Shown piece by piece: positions 26,724 through 36,474 of a DNA stretch of 64,000 bases. Under the pieces are notes generated by a model, which did no database searches, was not told the origin of the DNA, and was given only the letters and a program-made list of their open reading frames with translations. Source of the stretch: Paenibacillus brasilensis (lineage in GTDB: Bacteria > Bacillota > Bacilli > Paenibacillales > Paenibacillaceae); contig NZ_CP045298.1 of NCBI RefSeq assembly GCF_009363115.1, positions 682,001 to 746,000 on the forward strand, written 5' to 3'. Both the position numbers and the translations under genes were made by a program. How positions within the stretch are numbered: position 1 is the first letter of the stretch; each line of letters opens with the position of its first letter.

Positions 26724-28308
26724 CCTGAATTTCGAAAGTACCATGCTCTGAAAATATAAAAAAGGACTCCGAGTCTTTGGTAGAATGGTGTTTGTCGAGA
26801 ACATCACCCACAAAGAAAGGAGCACCCTTTAGGTGAAGTCTACCACAGCCATTAGCAAAATCAAGACTGAATTTTCGCTGCAAAACGCGACCAGTTTCGG
26901 AGGCGTTAAGATCTTTCTGGCTTTTCTCGAAAAAATCAAGTTGGCCAACGCCATGCGCGGCTTCTCCGGCGGTAAAGCGCACAACGCGCTGTTTCCTGTT
27001 CATCGCATTCTGCTCTATCTCATCGTCGGCTGGATGCTCGGCTGCGAACGAATTTTCCACTTCCGACGTCTACAGGATGACACGTTAATCAAACGGTTTC
27101 TCGGCGGCCGTTGCCCAAACCACAGCTTGCTGTACAAGGAATTGATCAGATGGGAACGTTCGTCCCCGAATCTTTCGACCCAATTGCGGGCACTGAACCA
27201 TGCAGTCATCCAGCCCTGTATGCCTGCCGATCTCATTCTCGATCTGGATTCCACGGTAGAGACCGTGTACGGCGATCAGTCCGGTGCCGCCAAGGGCACC
27301 AATCCGCATAAGACCGGACGCAAAAGCTACCATCCACTGCTAGCCTTTGAAGGCCAGACCCGGCTCAACCTGAATGCGGTTCTTCGGCCGGGCAACACCC
27401 ACTCTTCCACCGACGCTGCCGACTTCCTCAAGCAAACCTTTGACCTGCTCGGCGAGCGCAAAGTGAAGTACGCCCGATTTGACAAAGGCTTCGGCGGCGA
27501 CGATTTCTACGGCTTGTGGGAGCAGAAAAACATTGGTTATGTTGGCAAGCTGAAATGGACCGGGTGACTGGCCAAAGAAGTCCAGGCTTGCCGCTATTGG
27601 ACGCGCTATGTCGACGAAGACTGGATCATCGAAGGCATCAGCTTGACCTACAAAGCGACATCCTGGAACAAGGCGCGCCGAGTAGCGGTCATCCGTAAGG
27701 CACAGGTGTTCGCCGACGGTCAAGGCCGGATGGTGTTTGACGCTGACTGGCAGTACGAAGCGGTCGTGACCAACCTGGAGTGGGAGCCGGTCGATTTATG
27801 GCGGTTCTACAACCAGCGCTGCTGTATGGAAAATTACATTAAGGAAGCCAAGAACGGCTTTTCCATCGACCGCATCGCGACAGGCGATTTTAAAGCTAAC
27901 GAACTGGACTTGCTCATCAAGCTGATTGCCTACAATGTGTTTGAGCACTTCAAACGCGGCTGCTGCGAACCGGTGCATCAAGGCTACACGATTGCTCGGT
28001 TCCGACTGGAATTCTTTCATTGCGCCGCGACGCTCATTCGGCACGGCCGCTCCGTCGTGTTGAAGCTGATGAAAGATTTCGCCAGCCGCTATGCCTGGAA
28101 ACAAATCGAGGCCCGAGTGGCGAAATTGGAATGAGAATCGCCAAAATTTCACATGGAAGTGGAGACTGCCCCTTTAGTGGGGAGGGGGAAAGACCATCCG
28201 TAAAAGGCTTCCATCACCATAGCGCATGGATAATTCCTATATTCTTACATACGCTTCAACCCTTGCAATGCCAACTCGCATTGTTCTTACGGGCTTTCGA
28301 AATTCAGG
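26724..28308 (+). mobile_element. IS1380-family insertion sequence
   Basis: 1585 bp with perfect 15-bp terminal inverted repeats CCTGAATTTCGAAAG (26724-26738) and its complement (28294-28308). Flanks TTAT and TTAA are only an imperfect 4-bp duplication. It contains a single transposase gene interrupted by one in-frame TGA. Confidence 0.85.
26833..28134 (+). pseudogene. IS1380-family transposase with one nonsense codon
   Basis: GTG start 10 bp after AAGGAG; 433 codons in one frame, broken only by TGA at 27565-27567 (reading KLKWTG-stop-LAKEVQACRYW). The DDE core is otherwise present: LILDLDSTVETVYGDQSGAA (first Asp), KTGRKSYHPLLAFEGQTRLN, ARFDKGFGGDDFYG (second Asp) and CCMENYIKEAKNGFSIDRIA (Glu). 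A single base change would restore the gene, so the inactivation is recent or the stop is occasionally read through. Confidence 0.85.
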
Positions 28309-28349
28309 TTAAAGTATACATATCCGAAGATCCGTGTGACGACAAGTCC

Positions 28350-29294
28350 TCAATCGATCTCCTGCACCGTCTCTTCTCGCAGCCTTCTGATGTCACTGAT
28401 CGGCGGGAGTCCGAAAAGTTTTGCGTATTCGCGGCTGAAATGCGAGGGGCTCTCATAGCCGACACGGTAAGCGGCATCGGCGGCATCGAGGGATTCGGCC
28501 AACAGCAGACGGCGCGCCTCTTGAAGACGAATCCGTTTCAGGTACTGCAGCGGGCTCATCGCAGTCACTTCTTTGAAGTAACGGTGCAGCGATGAGGGAC
28601 CCATATGGGCCATTCTTGCGAGCTCGTCTATATGAAGCGGCTGGGCATAATCCTGCTTGATGCGGGCGATGACTCTGGCGATCCGGCTAGTGCCGCTGCC
28701 GGCGAGGGCAAACTGCGTAAAGGCTTCACCTTGCCTTCCCCTGATTATCCGGTAATAGATTTCGCGGATGACCAGCGGCGCCAGATGAGGAATGTCGTAA
28801 GGCGTATCCAGCAGCCGGACGAGCCGAACCGCCGCGTCCAGAAGCTCGGGACTCGTCCGGTCGACGAAAGCGCCTCGCTTCGCCTCCCTGCCGTCCTTCG
28901 CCTCTGCGCCTTTCATCACTTCCAGCACCTGAGCGGGATCCAGTCCAAGCCGCATGCATAAATAAGGCGCTTCGGGGGAAGCCTGAATAAGTCGTGAGGT
29001 GACCGGAAGATCGATCGATACGACAAAATGCGAGGAGGGACCATAAGTAAAGTTGTCTCCTCCCAGCATAACGACCTTCGTGCCTTGGGCGACGATGACG
29101 ATTGCTGGCTCATAAACCGTATTGACCGGCAGTGTGGTCTTTGAGCTGCAAATCAGATGCAGCGATGGCACGGACGTTCCGAACATCCCGTCTCTGCCCG
29201 TATGACGCTTGATCAACCCGGCCAGCTCGGCGAGCTGGTCAACTGACTTATTTCCACAATCTAACGAATGTCTGTCTTGATCGTCGTGCGGCAT
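28350..29294 (-). CDS. AraC-family regulator with AraC_N sensor domain
   Basis: 314 residues from MPHDDQDRHS; ATG 29294 lies 4 bp after GGAGGGG. Residues 60-215 are an AraC_N-type cupin sensor (VYEPAIVIVAQGTKVVMLGG, VVSIDLPVTSRLIQASPEAP); the C-terminus is a double HTH (HIDELARMAHMGPSSLHRYF; ADAAYRVGYESPSHFSREYA). It is divergent from the aldo/keto reductase gene 180 bp away, its likely target; this regulator-reductase pairing is common. Both genes are clearly GC-richer than the surrounding accessory DNA. Confidence 0.85.
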   Translation of the reverse strand: MPHDDQDRHSLDCGNKSVDQLAELAGLIKRHTGRDGMFGTSVPSLHLICSSKTTLPVNTVYEPAIVIVAQGTKVVMLGGDNFTYGPSSHFVVSIDLPVTSRLIQASPEAPYLCMRLGLDPAQVLEVMKGAEAKDGREAKRGAFVDRTSPELLDAAVRLVRLLDTPYDIPHLAPLVIREIYYRIIRGRQGEAFTQFALAGSGTSRIARVIARIKQDYAQPLHIDELARMAHMGPSSLHRYFKEVTAMSPLQYLKRIRLQEARRLLLAESLDAADAAYRVGYESPSHFSREYAKLFGLPPISDIRRLREETVQEID

Positions 29295-29473
29295 TTTTCC
29301 CCTCCATTCCTTATCCACTTTGGTAAGTTCATTATAGCACCGATCGAGGCGCCGTCTGTTCTGTTGGAGGATTCGGCAATAACTTGGTACAAACCGACTA
29401 CCCGGTAGGGCGCCCATCGTCGCATAATAAAGGCGAAGATCAAACTTACCCGAAAAGAGAGGCGAAACCGAAT

Positions 29474-30460
29474 ATGAAAAGAAGAACGTTAGGCAAGAGT
29501 GGCCTTGAAGTGTCGGCGCTCGGACTCGGCTGCATGGGCATGTCCGACTTTTATAGCGGAAGGGACGACGAGGAGTCCCTGCGCACGATCGACCGCGCAT
29601 TGGAGCTGGGCATTAATCTGCTGGATACGGCGGATATGTATGGCGTCGGCAAAAATGAAGAATTGGTCGGCAAAGCGCTCAAGGGACGCCGCGACAAGTT
29701 AGTAGTGGCGACCAAGTTTGGCAACGTGCGCAGCGAGGACGGTAAGTTCCTAGGTATCAACGGCCGTCCGGAATATGTCAAGGCCGCCTGCGAAGCGAGC
29801 CTGCGTCGTCTCGACGTCGACTATATTGATCTGTACTATCTACACAGAGTTGATCCGAAAACGCCGATCGAAGAGACGGTCGGCGCAATGGCCGAGTTGG
29901 TACGCGAAGGCAAGGTGCAATACCTTGGCATGTCAGAGGCAGCTCCATCTACCATTCGCCGTGCGGCAGGCGTGCATCCGATCACCGCGGTACAGACGGA
30001 GTATTCGCTGTGGAGCCGCGACGTCGAGGACGGCATCTTAGCTGTATGTCGGGAGCTCGGCATCGGCTTCGTGCCGTACAGCCCGCTCGGTCGCGGATTT
30101 CTGACCGGACAGATTCGCAAGTTCGAGGACCTGGCGGAGGATGATTACCGCCGATTCTCCCCCCGCTTCCAAGGGGAAAACTTCCAGCGCAATCTGGATC
30201 TCGTCGAGCGGGTCTCCGAGGTGGCCGCCGATAAGGGCTGTGAGCCGTCACAGCTGGCACTTGCCTGGTTGCTGGCGCAGGGAGACGATATCGTGCCAAT
30301 CCCTGGTACAAAGCGAATCAAGTACTTGGAGGAGAACGTAGGCTCGCTTGCAGTCGAGTTGACAGCAGCAGACTTGGCGCGCATCGACGAAGTGGCTCCG
30401 CGAGGAACAGCCTTTGGCTTGCGTTATCCCGAAGCTACGATGAGTGACCTCAACCTGTAA
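29474..30460 (+). CDS. Aldo/keto reductase
   Basis: 328 residues from [20 protein letters not shown]. The catalytic tetrad is complete: Asp51 and Tyr56 in LLDTADMYG, Lys81 in VVATKFG, His124 in DLYYLHR; the NADPH site is represented by [18 protein letters not shown]. Closest to the AKR13-like/YakC group. It reduces aldehydes or ketones with NADPH in the cytosol; the physiological substrate cannot be read from sequence. Divergent AraC gene suggests inducible expression. Confidence 0.88.
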   Translation: MKRRTLGKSGLEVSALGLGCMGMSDFYSGRDDEESLRTIDRALELGINLLDTADMYGVGKNEELVGKALKGRRDKLVVATKFGNVRSEDGKFLGINGRPEYVKAACEASLRRLDVDYIDLYYLHRVDPKTPIEETVGAMAELVREGKVQYLGMSEAAPSTIRRAAGVHPITAVQTEYSLWSRDVEDGILAVCRELGIGFVPYSPLGRGFLTGQIRKFEDLAEDDYRRFSPRFQGENFQRNLDLVERVSEVAADKGCEPSQLALAWLLAQGDDIVPIPGTKRIKYLEENVGSLAVELTAADLARIDEVAPRGTAFGLRYPEATMSDLNL

Positions 30461-30633
30461 GGCTTAAGGCTAGTTCTCACGATCTAATCAAATACGTTAA
30501 AGGCAGCCGATCTTTGAGGGAGGCCACTGAAAAACTTACGTTTTTCGGAAGATCGTCGATTCTTATATGTGAAGTCAAAAAAAACGAAAGCCGACCAGAT
30601 AAACTGGTTGCGTAGCGCTGGGAGGATTGAAGA

Positions 30634-31002
30634 ATGAGTACAATGAATGAGCTAATGCAAAAACACTTCAAAATCTGGAGTGAAACAGATCACGAAAGAA
30701 GAAGAATGGCAATCGATGAGATTTACTCAGAAAACTGCCATGTGTATGACCCTTCCTATGCAAATGTATTCGTTGGTCGCGATGCACTTATGACTTTGAT
30801 AGATGAAGTACAAGGTAAGTTTCCGGGGTTTGTTTTCACTATTATTCCTGGGTCTTTAGATGAACACCATGGCCATGTAAGGATTAGTTGGTATTACGGA
30901 TCGACGGACAAGCCCCAATCTTTCACCGGGCAGGAATTTATGATTGTTGAAAATGGTTCGATCCATTCTGTGACTGTCTTTTTTGACGCACCTGCTGAAT
31001 AA
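30634..31002 (+). CDS. SnoaL-like NTF2-fold protein
   Basis: 122 residues, start behind GGGAGGA. The cone-shaped NTF2 fold is suggested by FKIWSETDHERRRMAIDEIY, YDPSYANVFVGRDALMTLID and GHVRISWYYGSTDKPQSFTG with VENGSIHSVTVFFDAP at the end, like polyketide-cyclase/SnoaL-type proteins. Such proteins are isomerases, hydrolases or small-molecule binders; no activity is assigned. Transcribed alone, followed by a terminator. Confidence 0.75.
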   Translation: MSTMNELMQKHFKIWSETDHERRRMAIDEIYSENCHVYDPSYANVFVGRDALMTLIDEVQGKFPGFVFTIIPGSLDEHHGHVRISWYYGSTDKPQSFTGQEFMIVENGSIHSVTVFFDAPAE

Positions 31003-31058
31003 AGTTTTTTAATTTTATGCTATGTTAATTCTCAATGTTGATTTTCAGCCAAAAATAT

Positions 31059-31082
31059 AACCGCCCGTAAAGGGCGGTTTAT
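31059..31082 (+). terminator. Terminator of the SnoaL-like gene
   Basis: AACCGCCC-GTAAA-GGGCGGTT, a perfect 8-bp GC-rich stem followed by TATTA. Confidence 0.75.
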
Positions 31083-31214
31083 TACCCCTAATTATTGCAT
31101 TTCTTATTATTACTTGGTCCGGTGGTTTTTGAACTGTGTAACATAAAAACATTTATTATATCACAGAGTTTTCCTTGCTAATCTTGGGATTAGCCTGCTT
31201 CTTTTTTGAGTTGT

Positions 31215-31232
31215 GGGCTATTTGACGCTTAC
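31215..31232. repeat. Isolated IS66-type terminal repeat
   Basis: GGGCTATTTGACGCTTAC is the complement of the left end of the 19.67-kb unit (17 of 18 identical). No matching second end or transposase gene is found beside it, so it is a solo relic. Confidence 0.6.
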
Positions 31233-31262
31233 TTTCCTTCAATTCAAAACCGGACCGGCATA

Positions 31263-31335
31263 AAAAAGCACCCCATAGCATTCATCGGACAAACCAAGAG
31301 GTTTGATCCAGTGTCTATGCTAGGGGGTGCTTCTT
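31263..31335 (-). terminator. Terminator of the sugar-permease end
   Basis: AGCACCCCATAGCAT pairs with ATGCTAGGGGGTGCT across a loop with its own CAAACC-TCTT-GGTTTG hairpin; T-run on the minus strand (read from + as TAAAAAAGC). Confidence 0.8.
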
Positions 31336-31358
31336 CAAATCTGGCAGAGAAATTTGTT

Positions 31359-32834
31359 TTACCCTTTAACCGACCCGGCTGCGATCCCTTCCACAATCCG
31401 GTCACTCATGATGAGGAACACAAGCAAAATAGGCAAAATGCTGATCATCAACGTAGCTCCGATTGCTCCCCAGTCGGTCGTATATTGTCCAATAAAGTTC
31501 TGAACGCCAACGGTTAATGTTTTGTTTTCGTCCGAGCTGATGAACGTATTGACGAAAATAAATTCATTCCAGTTGTAGATCATGTTAATAATAGACGTCG
31601 TTGCCATGACCGGGGTCGTCATGGGCAGTACGATCTGAAAGAACATCCGGTTGACGGAGCAGCCGTCCATAACAGCCGCTTCTTCCACTTCATGCGGGTT
31701 GATCTGCGCCTGCAGCGCTTTAAGCTCGGTTTGGCTTTGCAAAGCCTCCTTCTCACAAATGACACGGATCAATTCATTAATATCGACAATCATCGTATTG
31801 TACTCTGCGTTTAATTCCCGTAGTTCGACTGCTGCTGCCGGTTCTGGATTCAAGACCAATGCCCCTTCCCGTGAACGACGCATTGCCTGAATCAAGTGAC
31901 CTATCGGTCTGGTAATCAACGTAGACAACATAAAGGACATAAACAGGAATAACACGGCACCAAGAGATGCGGAAATTATAAGTGTAGTCCGTAAAACCGT
32001 AATTCCGTCTGTGACGACACTAACTGGAATCAGGATCAGCAGCGACCAGCCAGTCCGTTCCGATTGCTGAACCGCCTTCACATATTCCCGCTCCCCAATA
32101 TGAACCGTCTGTGTCCTGCTGTGCAGTATACCTGACAAATCTGTCTGCTTCATAGGTTTGCCCGACAGCAGTTGGCCTTGACGATCTACAAGCAGCATGT
32201 TTTCATCCTCTTCTTCATTGACCGCTGATGCATCATTCAGCCCAAAATAGCCTCGCTCCATGCGGGTAATCAGATATCCTCCGCGTGAAAACCAGCGGTC
32301 CACCAGACTCACCTGCCGAATCGCCAGCAGCGACCGAGGGTCCTCCGGATCAATGCCGACCCAGACCAGTCTGCCTTTCATTTGATTCGCTTCCTGAATG
32401 TCCGCTTGTCCGATACGGTCCACCAGACTACCCTCCCGAATCGGAAACAACATCTTCCCTTCGGCGGTATACAGCTCCAGCGAGCCGACACTCGGCATAT
32501 AAGCCTGATAGCTATGCATCACTTGCAGTAGTGATTGACGCTGTCGAAAAGACACCTTGCCCCCGTTGCGCTCCTCCAGCAAAATATGCTGAACTGACGG
32601 ATGATTGGCCACCTGCTCTGTCAGGCTGTCCATCTGGCCGATTAATGCATCCAGCCTGCCGCTTGCTTGTACCGCCGTCTGACCAATATGCCGCTCGGCA
32701 CTGTTTTTCAACAGGCCAGATACATTGAGGTAAATGAACGCCCCCGCCACACTCATCATAATGAGCATCACCAATATAAACCCGATAAAAATCTGATTAC
32801 GCAACGTGTTTAATGGTTGGAACCTTGAACGCAT
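31359..32834 (-). CDS. Deletion chimera: sensor kinase N-terminus joined to sugar ABC permease C-terminus
   Basis: 491 residues in one frame. Residues 1-379 are a YesM-type two-component sensor: membrane helix 1 (IFIGFILVMLIMMSVAGAFI), extracytoplasmic sensor domain, helix 2 near 290-312, HAMP linker, and the start of the His-kinase domain up to LKALQAQINPH. There the sequence switches to the last ~112 residues of a MalG/LacG-type permease: EVEEAAVMDGCSVNRMFFQI (EAA loop) and three final helices ending RIVEGIAAGSVKG. The kinase ATP-binding half, the response regulator, binding protein and first permease usually found between them are absent. Neither parent activity should survive. The joint (31692-31697) lies at the hexamer CCGCAT. 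Confidence 0.85.
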   Translation of the reverse strand: MRSRFQPLNTLRNQIFIGFILVMLIMMSVAGAFIYLNVSGLLKNSAERHIGQTAVQASGRLDALIGQMDSLTEQVANHPSVQHILLEERNGGKVSFRQRQSLLQVMHSYQAYMPSVGSLELYTAEGKMLFPIREGSLVDRIGQADIQEANQMKGRLVWVGIDPEDPRSLLAIRQVSLVDRWFSRGGYLITRMERGYFGLNDASAVNEEEDENMLLVDRQGQLLSGKPMKQTDLSGILHSRTQTVHIGEREYVKAVQQSERTGWSLLILIPVSVVTDGITVLRTTLIISASLGAVLFLFMSFMLSTLITRPIGHLIQAMRRSREGALVLNPEPAAAVELRELNAEYNTMIVDINELIRVICEKEALQSQTELKALQAQINPHEVEEAAVMDGCSVNRMFFQIVLPMTTPVMATTSIINMIYNWNEFIFVNTFISSDENKTLTVGVQNFIGQYTTDWGAIGATLMISILPILLVFLIMSDRIVEGIAAGSVKG

Positions 32835-33106
32835 GTGTCTTCTCCCCCTAGATCATCACAGCAAAATGAGTAATGATAACGCTTTCTATTCTATCGCATC
32901 GTTCCCCTTTGTTGGCATATTTTCAGTGAAAATTAATAAAGATGAACCATTATCGACAACAACTCGCAATAACGATAAATATTAAAAAAGATGACTCCCG
33001 ACGAATGCAGGAGCCATCTACTAGCTAGTTACAACGTAGCTTCTTTCAAAGCCCTCCCACCAAGATACAGTTCAGCCTCAAAGCTTGTACATTTTTAGTC
33101 TGTGCC

Positions 33107-34099
33107 CTATTGGAGTGCAGCCAAAATGCGGTCGCACAGCTCCATCGTTTTCACATTATCCCGTCCACTTGAATAAGGTGTCCGTCCTTCCTGGCAGCAG
33201 TTCATAAAATGAGTAATTTCATCTACAAAACCGCGCAAATACAAGTCACGGTACCCGCCCGACATCGCCGAGGCTGACGGTGTCAAAACCGTATCGTTTT
33301 CCGCAAGGGATTTCCAAGGAAGTTCCGTGTGACTCTCCGACTTGTGAACGATCAGTGTGTTCACTTCATCCGCGTTCGCAAAACCGTGATCAAAGGTTAC
33401 AGTGATCCCTTCGCTCTCACGTGACCATGCTGGCATACCTGCGAAGTATACGCTGCCCACCACACCATTTTCAAATTTCAGCGAAATCGTATGGGAAATA
33501 AACTCACCGTTGTCGTTCGCAAATCCGGTAACCTGCGCCACTTCCCCGAATAAATAACGAACCAGATCCACCATATGAATCGCCGCCAGCTTCATGAAAT
33601 CTTCGCCGGTTTTACAAAACAGGGTGCTGTCCACGAGAAATTTCGCCTGAAATGAGCGGGCGGATCCAAGTGTGCCACCCTCCATCAGTTCCTTCAATTT
33701 TATGTATACAGGTGCGTAGCGCTTCATGAAGCCGACCATCAGTACCACGCCCGCTGCTTCCGCCGCATCTGCAATTTGCGCCGCTTCCTCAGCGTTCCAG
33801 CTCAGTGGCTTGTCTACAAAAACATGTTTTCCGGCCTTAATGCAGTCCAGGACAAGCGATGGGTGATCTGCCGCTTGAGCAATCACGACAACTCCATCAC
33901 AATCTTCCTGCTCCAGCATAGTCTTGTAATTGTCATAAGGCGTACCGCTACTCCCAAACCGCTGAAGCGCTGCCTTCGATCTGCTTATATCTCTGGTTGC
34001 AATCGCTTGAATTTCAGCACCTGCTTCAATGACAGCAGGATATATATTGGTTGAAGCATGAAAACCAGCCCCGATAAAACATAGCCTCACCTTGCTCAT
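33107..34099 (-). CDS. Gfo/Idh/MocA-family NAD(P)-dependent oxidoreductase
   Basis: 330 residues: N-terminal Rossmann fold with RLCFIGAGFHASTNIYPAVI, the substrate-site motif GKHVFVDKPLSW (the EKP-like Lys-Pro), then the alpha/beta dimerisation domain with a His in MKLAAIHMVDLVRYLFGEVA. The family oxidises or reduces sugars and inositols in the cytosol; substrate unknown. It is the first gene upstream of the kinase-permease chimera on the same strand, so it may once have been part of a sugar-use locus. Confidence 0.85.
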   Translation of the reverse strand: MSKVRLCFIGAGFHASTNIYPAVIEAGAEIQAIATRDISRSKAALQRFGSSGTPYDNYKTMLEQEDCDGVVVIAQAADHPSLVLDCIKAGKHVFVDKPLSWNAEEAAQIADAAEAAGVVLMVGFMKRYAPVYIKLKELMEGGTLGSARSFQAKFLVDSTLFCKTGEDFMKLAAIHMVDLVRYLFGEVAQVTGFANDNGEFISHTISLKFENGVVGSVYFAGMPAWSRESEGITVTFDHGFANADEVNTLIVHKSESHTELPWKSLAENDTVLTPSASAMSGGYRDLYLRGFVDEITHFMNCCQEGRTPYSSGRDNVKTMELCDRILAALQ

Positions 34100-34213
34100 G
34101 TTGGTCCCTCCAATGTGTCACTAAAATATTCCGAAACTATCGTACCATATGGACAAAGTATATACACAGTGGCATAAAGATCAAGGACATGATTTTTAAG
34201 AGGAACAAAATAA

Positions 34214-34256
34214 AAAAGACCTTAACAAAGATAATCCCTTATCCTTGTTAAGGCTC
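34214..34256 (-). terminator. Terminator of the HEAT-repeat gene
   Basis: CCTTAACAA / TTGTTAAGG, 9-bp perfect stem, with a T-run on the minus strand, about 57 bp after the stop codon. Confidence 0.8.
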
Positions 34257-34312
34257 CGTCTGCATCACCAGTAACAATCCTTAAAAATACATTCTATTTC
34301 AGGGTTAAGACA

Positions 34313-34762
34313 TTATCTTGTGGATAACGAGGCCCATTTTTGCTCCAGCCACTGATCAAACTCAGCACCCTTGTCACCTTCATACACGTCATAAATATCG
34401 ACTCTCATCTTGTGCAGCTTCTCGCGAAAATCGTTATAGGTATGGTCGGCTGGCAGGCTTTTTTTAATCCGCACCAGAATCTTCGTCAGGCCCTTAACAA
34501 GCTCACCCTCTTTGCGCACAGGCGGCTGTACATTCTCGCCCCATTCCTGAAGCTTGCGGTAAGCGGCTTCCTGAACGGCATATACCGTATCATTATTCAA
34601 ACGGTGTGTCAGCAAGTCAATCGTCTGCTGGTTCTTCCATGCACCCAGATCATTTACCGCAGCTAGACGCGCTTTCCAATCGGAGGTTCGGTTTGCAGCT
34701 ACTTTAAGCTGCTCATATACTTCTGCAAATTCCTGCTGAGTTTCGTTGTTTTCCAAAATCAT
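34313..34762 (-). CDS. HEAT-repeat-like protein
   Basis: 149 residues. The middle has two helical repeats (DWKARLAAVNDLGAWKNQQT, NDTVYAVQEAAYRKLQEWGE) typical of HEAT/PBS lyase-like proteins, followed by a basic helical tail (VKGLTKILVRIKKSLPADHT, YNDFREKLHKMRVDIYDVYE). Cytosolic; probably a protein-protein adaptor. Similar small HEAT proteins are common in Paenibacillus and their partners are unknown. Stands alone with its own terminator. Confidence 0.7.
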   Translation of the reverse strand: MILENNETQQEFAEVYEQLKVAANRTSDWKARLAAVNDLGAWKNQQTIDLLTHRLNNDTVYAVQEAAYRKLQEWGENVQPPVRKEGELVKGLTKILVRIKKSLPADHTYNDFREKLHKMRVDIYDVYEGDKGAEFDQWLEQKWASLSTR

Positions 34763-35133
34763 CTCATCCTTTTCTATAACTGAGTCAATCTATATTCGAT
34801 CCTGTAGCTGTTCCACCATCAGAACGCTTTGCACACTTGTTCTTCGGCCCTGTGGCTTTACTAAAAAAATCACTACATTACTGTTCATCACGATTGCCGT
34901 TTGTTAAATATAACATACTTGCAGGTCTTCTTCATATCTCGAATCATTCAACCGAATCAAATTCATTATTCGTTGATGTGGCTTGTGATTTTCATTTAGT
35001 ATGCTGTATTTGCTGAGGTCAGCCTCGAGACGTTGACAAAACGTTGTTACAAATCTATTAAATCCGAACGGAATCTTAGAAATATACAAATTTTATGAAC
35101 TTGTTTAATGGAATATTTGAACATAAAATGAAA
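34763..35133. other. Intergenic region upstream of the GH5 gene
   Basis: About 370 bp. A 61-codon minus-strand frame at 34904-35089 has no binding site and is not called. The right end is strongly AT-rich and should carry the glucanase promoter. Confidence 0.4.
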
Positions 35134-35149
35134 TTGTAATCGGTTACAA
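35134..35149 (+). promoter_or_regulatory. LacI/CcpA-type operator upstream of GH5 glucanase
   Basis: TTGTAATCGGTTACAA is a near-perfect dyad around a central CG (TGTAA-N4-TTACA), as used by LacI/GalR-family regulators and similar to a cre site. It lies 32 bp before the glucanase ATG. Confidence 0.6.
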
Positions 35150-35180
35150 AGTTATTTAAATGACGGAGGAAGCAAGAAAC

Positions 35181-36374
35181 ATGAAAAGAAAAAGCATGAA
35201 GAAGTCATTTCTCGTCATTGCCTCCCTCGTCATGGGCTTCACACTGTATGGCTACGCTCCCGCTTCGACAGATGCAGCCAGTGTGAAAGGATATTATCAT
35301 ACCCAAGGAAACAAGATTGTAGATGAATCCGGGAAAGAGGCGGCATTTAACGGTTTGAACTGGTTCGGCTTGGAAACTCCTAATTACACCTTGCATGGAC
35401 TGTGGAGCCGCTCGATGGACGACATGCTGGACCAGGTGAAAAAGGAAGGCTACAATCTGATCCGCCTGCCTTACAGCAATCAGCTATTCGATGCCAGTTC
35501 CCGTCCAGACAGTATTGATTATCACAAAAATCCTGATCTGGTCGGATTAACTCCGATTCAAATTATGGACAAGCTGGTCGAAAAAGCTGGACAACGCGGT
35601 ATTCAGATTATCCTTGACCGTCACCGTCCGGGCTCAGGTGGACAATCCGAGCTGTGGTACACCTCCCAGTACCCTGAGTCTCGCTGGATTAGTGACTGGA
35701 AGATGTTAGCTGAACGTTATAAAAATAGCCCTACCGTCATCGGTGCGGATTTGCACAACGAGCCACACGGTCAGGCAAGCTGGGGCACAGGCAATCTCTC
35801 CACAGACTGGCGTCTGGCGGCACAGCGCGCAGGGAATGCGATTCTGTCCGTGAATCCGAATTGGCTGATTCTGGTGGAAGGTGTGGACCACAATGTACAA
35901 GGCAACAATAGCCAATACTGGTGGGGTGGCAACCTGACAGGTGTAGCCAACTACCCTGTCGTTCTTGATGTACCGAACCGTGTCGTATATTCTCCACATG
36001 ATTACGGCCCTGGTGTGTCCTCGCAGCCATGGTTCAACGACCCCACCTTCCCGTCCAACCTGCCAGCGATCTGGGATCAAACCTGGGGCTACATCAGCAA
36101 GCAAAACATAGCTCCGGTGCTGGTCGGTGAGTTCGGTGGTCGTAATGTCGATTTGTCTACTACTGAGGGTAAATGGCAAAATACACTTGTTGACTATATT
36201 CGTGCCAACAACCTGTACTTTACGTACTGGTCCCTGAATCCGAATAGCGGCGACACGGGTGGACTGCTGCTGGATGACTGGGTTACCTGGAATCGTCCAA
36301 AGCAGGATATGCTGAGCCGGATTATGAAGCCTGTAATTTTCGCAGCAGAGCAAGCCAAAGCAGCAGCCGAATAG
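35181..36374 (+). CDS. Secreted GH5 endoglucanase
   Basis: 397 residues. Signal peptide KRKSMKKSFLVIASLVMGFT with likely cleavage near ASTDAA (about residue 33). Glycoside hydrolase family 5 fold: KEAAFNGLNWFGLETP, NLIRLPYSNQL, ILDRHRP, the acid/base motif DLHNEPHG (Glu194), HDYGPG and the nucleophile motif VGEFGG (Glu317), ending YWSLNPNSGDTGGLL. It cleaves beta-1,4-glucan (cellulose or related) outside the cell by a retaining mechanism. No carbohydrate-binding module is attached. Start ATG 35181 has GGAGGA 11 bp upstream. A LacI/CcpA-type dyad overlaps the promoter region. Confidence 0.92.
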   Translation: MKRKSMKKSFLVIASLVMGFTLYGYAPASTDAASVKGYYHTQGNKIVDESGKEAAFNGLNWFGLETPNYTLHGLWSRSMDDMLDQVKKEGYNLIRLPYSNQLFDASSRPDSIDYHKNPDLVGLTPIQIMDKLVEKAGQRGIQIILDRHRPGSGGQSELWYTSQYPESRWISDWKMLAERYKNSPTVIGADLHNEPHGQASWGTGNLSTDWRLAAQRAGNAILSVNPNWLILVEGVDHNVQGNNSQYWWGGNLTGVANYPVVLDVPNRVVYSPHDYGPGVSSQPWFNDPTFPSNLPAIWDQTWGYISKQNIAPVLVGEFGGRNVDLSTTEGKWQNTLVDYIRANNLYFTYWSLNPNSGDTGGLLLDDWVTWNRPKQDMLSRIMKPVIFAAEQAKAAAE

Positions 36375-36397
36375 CCACAGAACTTCACTTCACTTAT

Positions 36398-36474
36398 TGA
36401 AAAAGCCGCTTTTCCTCCTTCAAGCCAGAGATTATGCCGGGCTATGAAGATGTGGAGAAACGGCTTTTTTTGTG
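36398..36474 (+). terminator. Terminator of the GH5 gene
   Basis: GAAAAAGCCGCTTTTC-type arms pair with GAGAAACGGCTTTTTTTG, giving a long stem with a ~40-nt loop and T-run on the + strand. Confidence 0.75.

Noticed and set aside
30500..30600. Possible IS1182-type end (GGCCACTGAAAAAC) before the SnoaL-like gene
   Set aside because: Only a short motif; no transposase fragment, partner end or target duplication could be found.
34904..35089. 61-codon frame on the minus strand upstream of the glucanase gene
   Set aside because: No ribosome binding site, no homology pattern, and it overlaps the likely promoter region.
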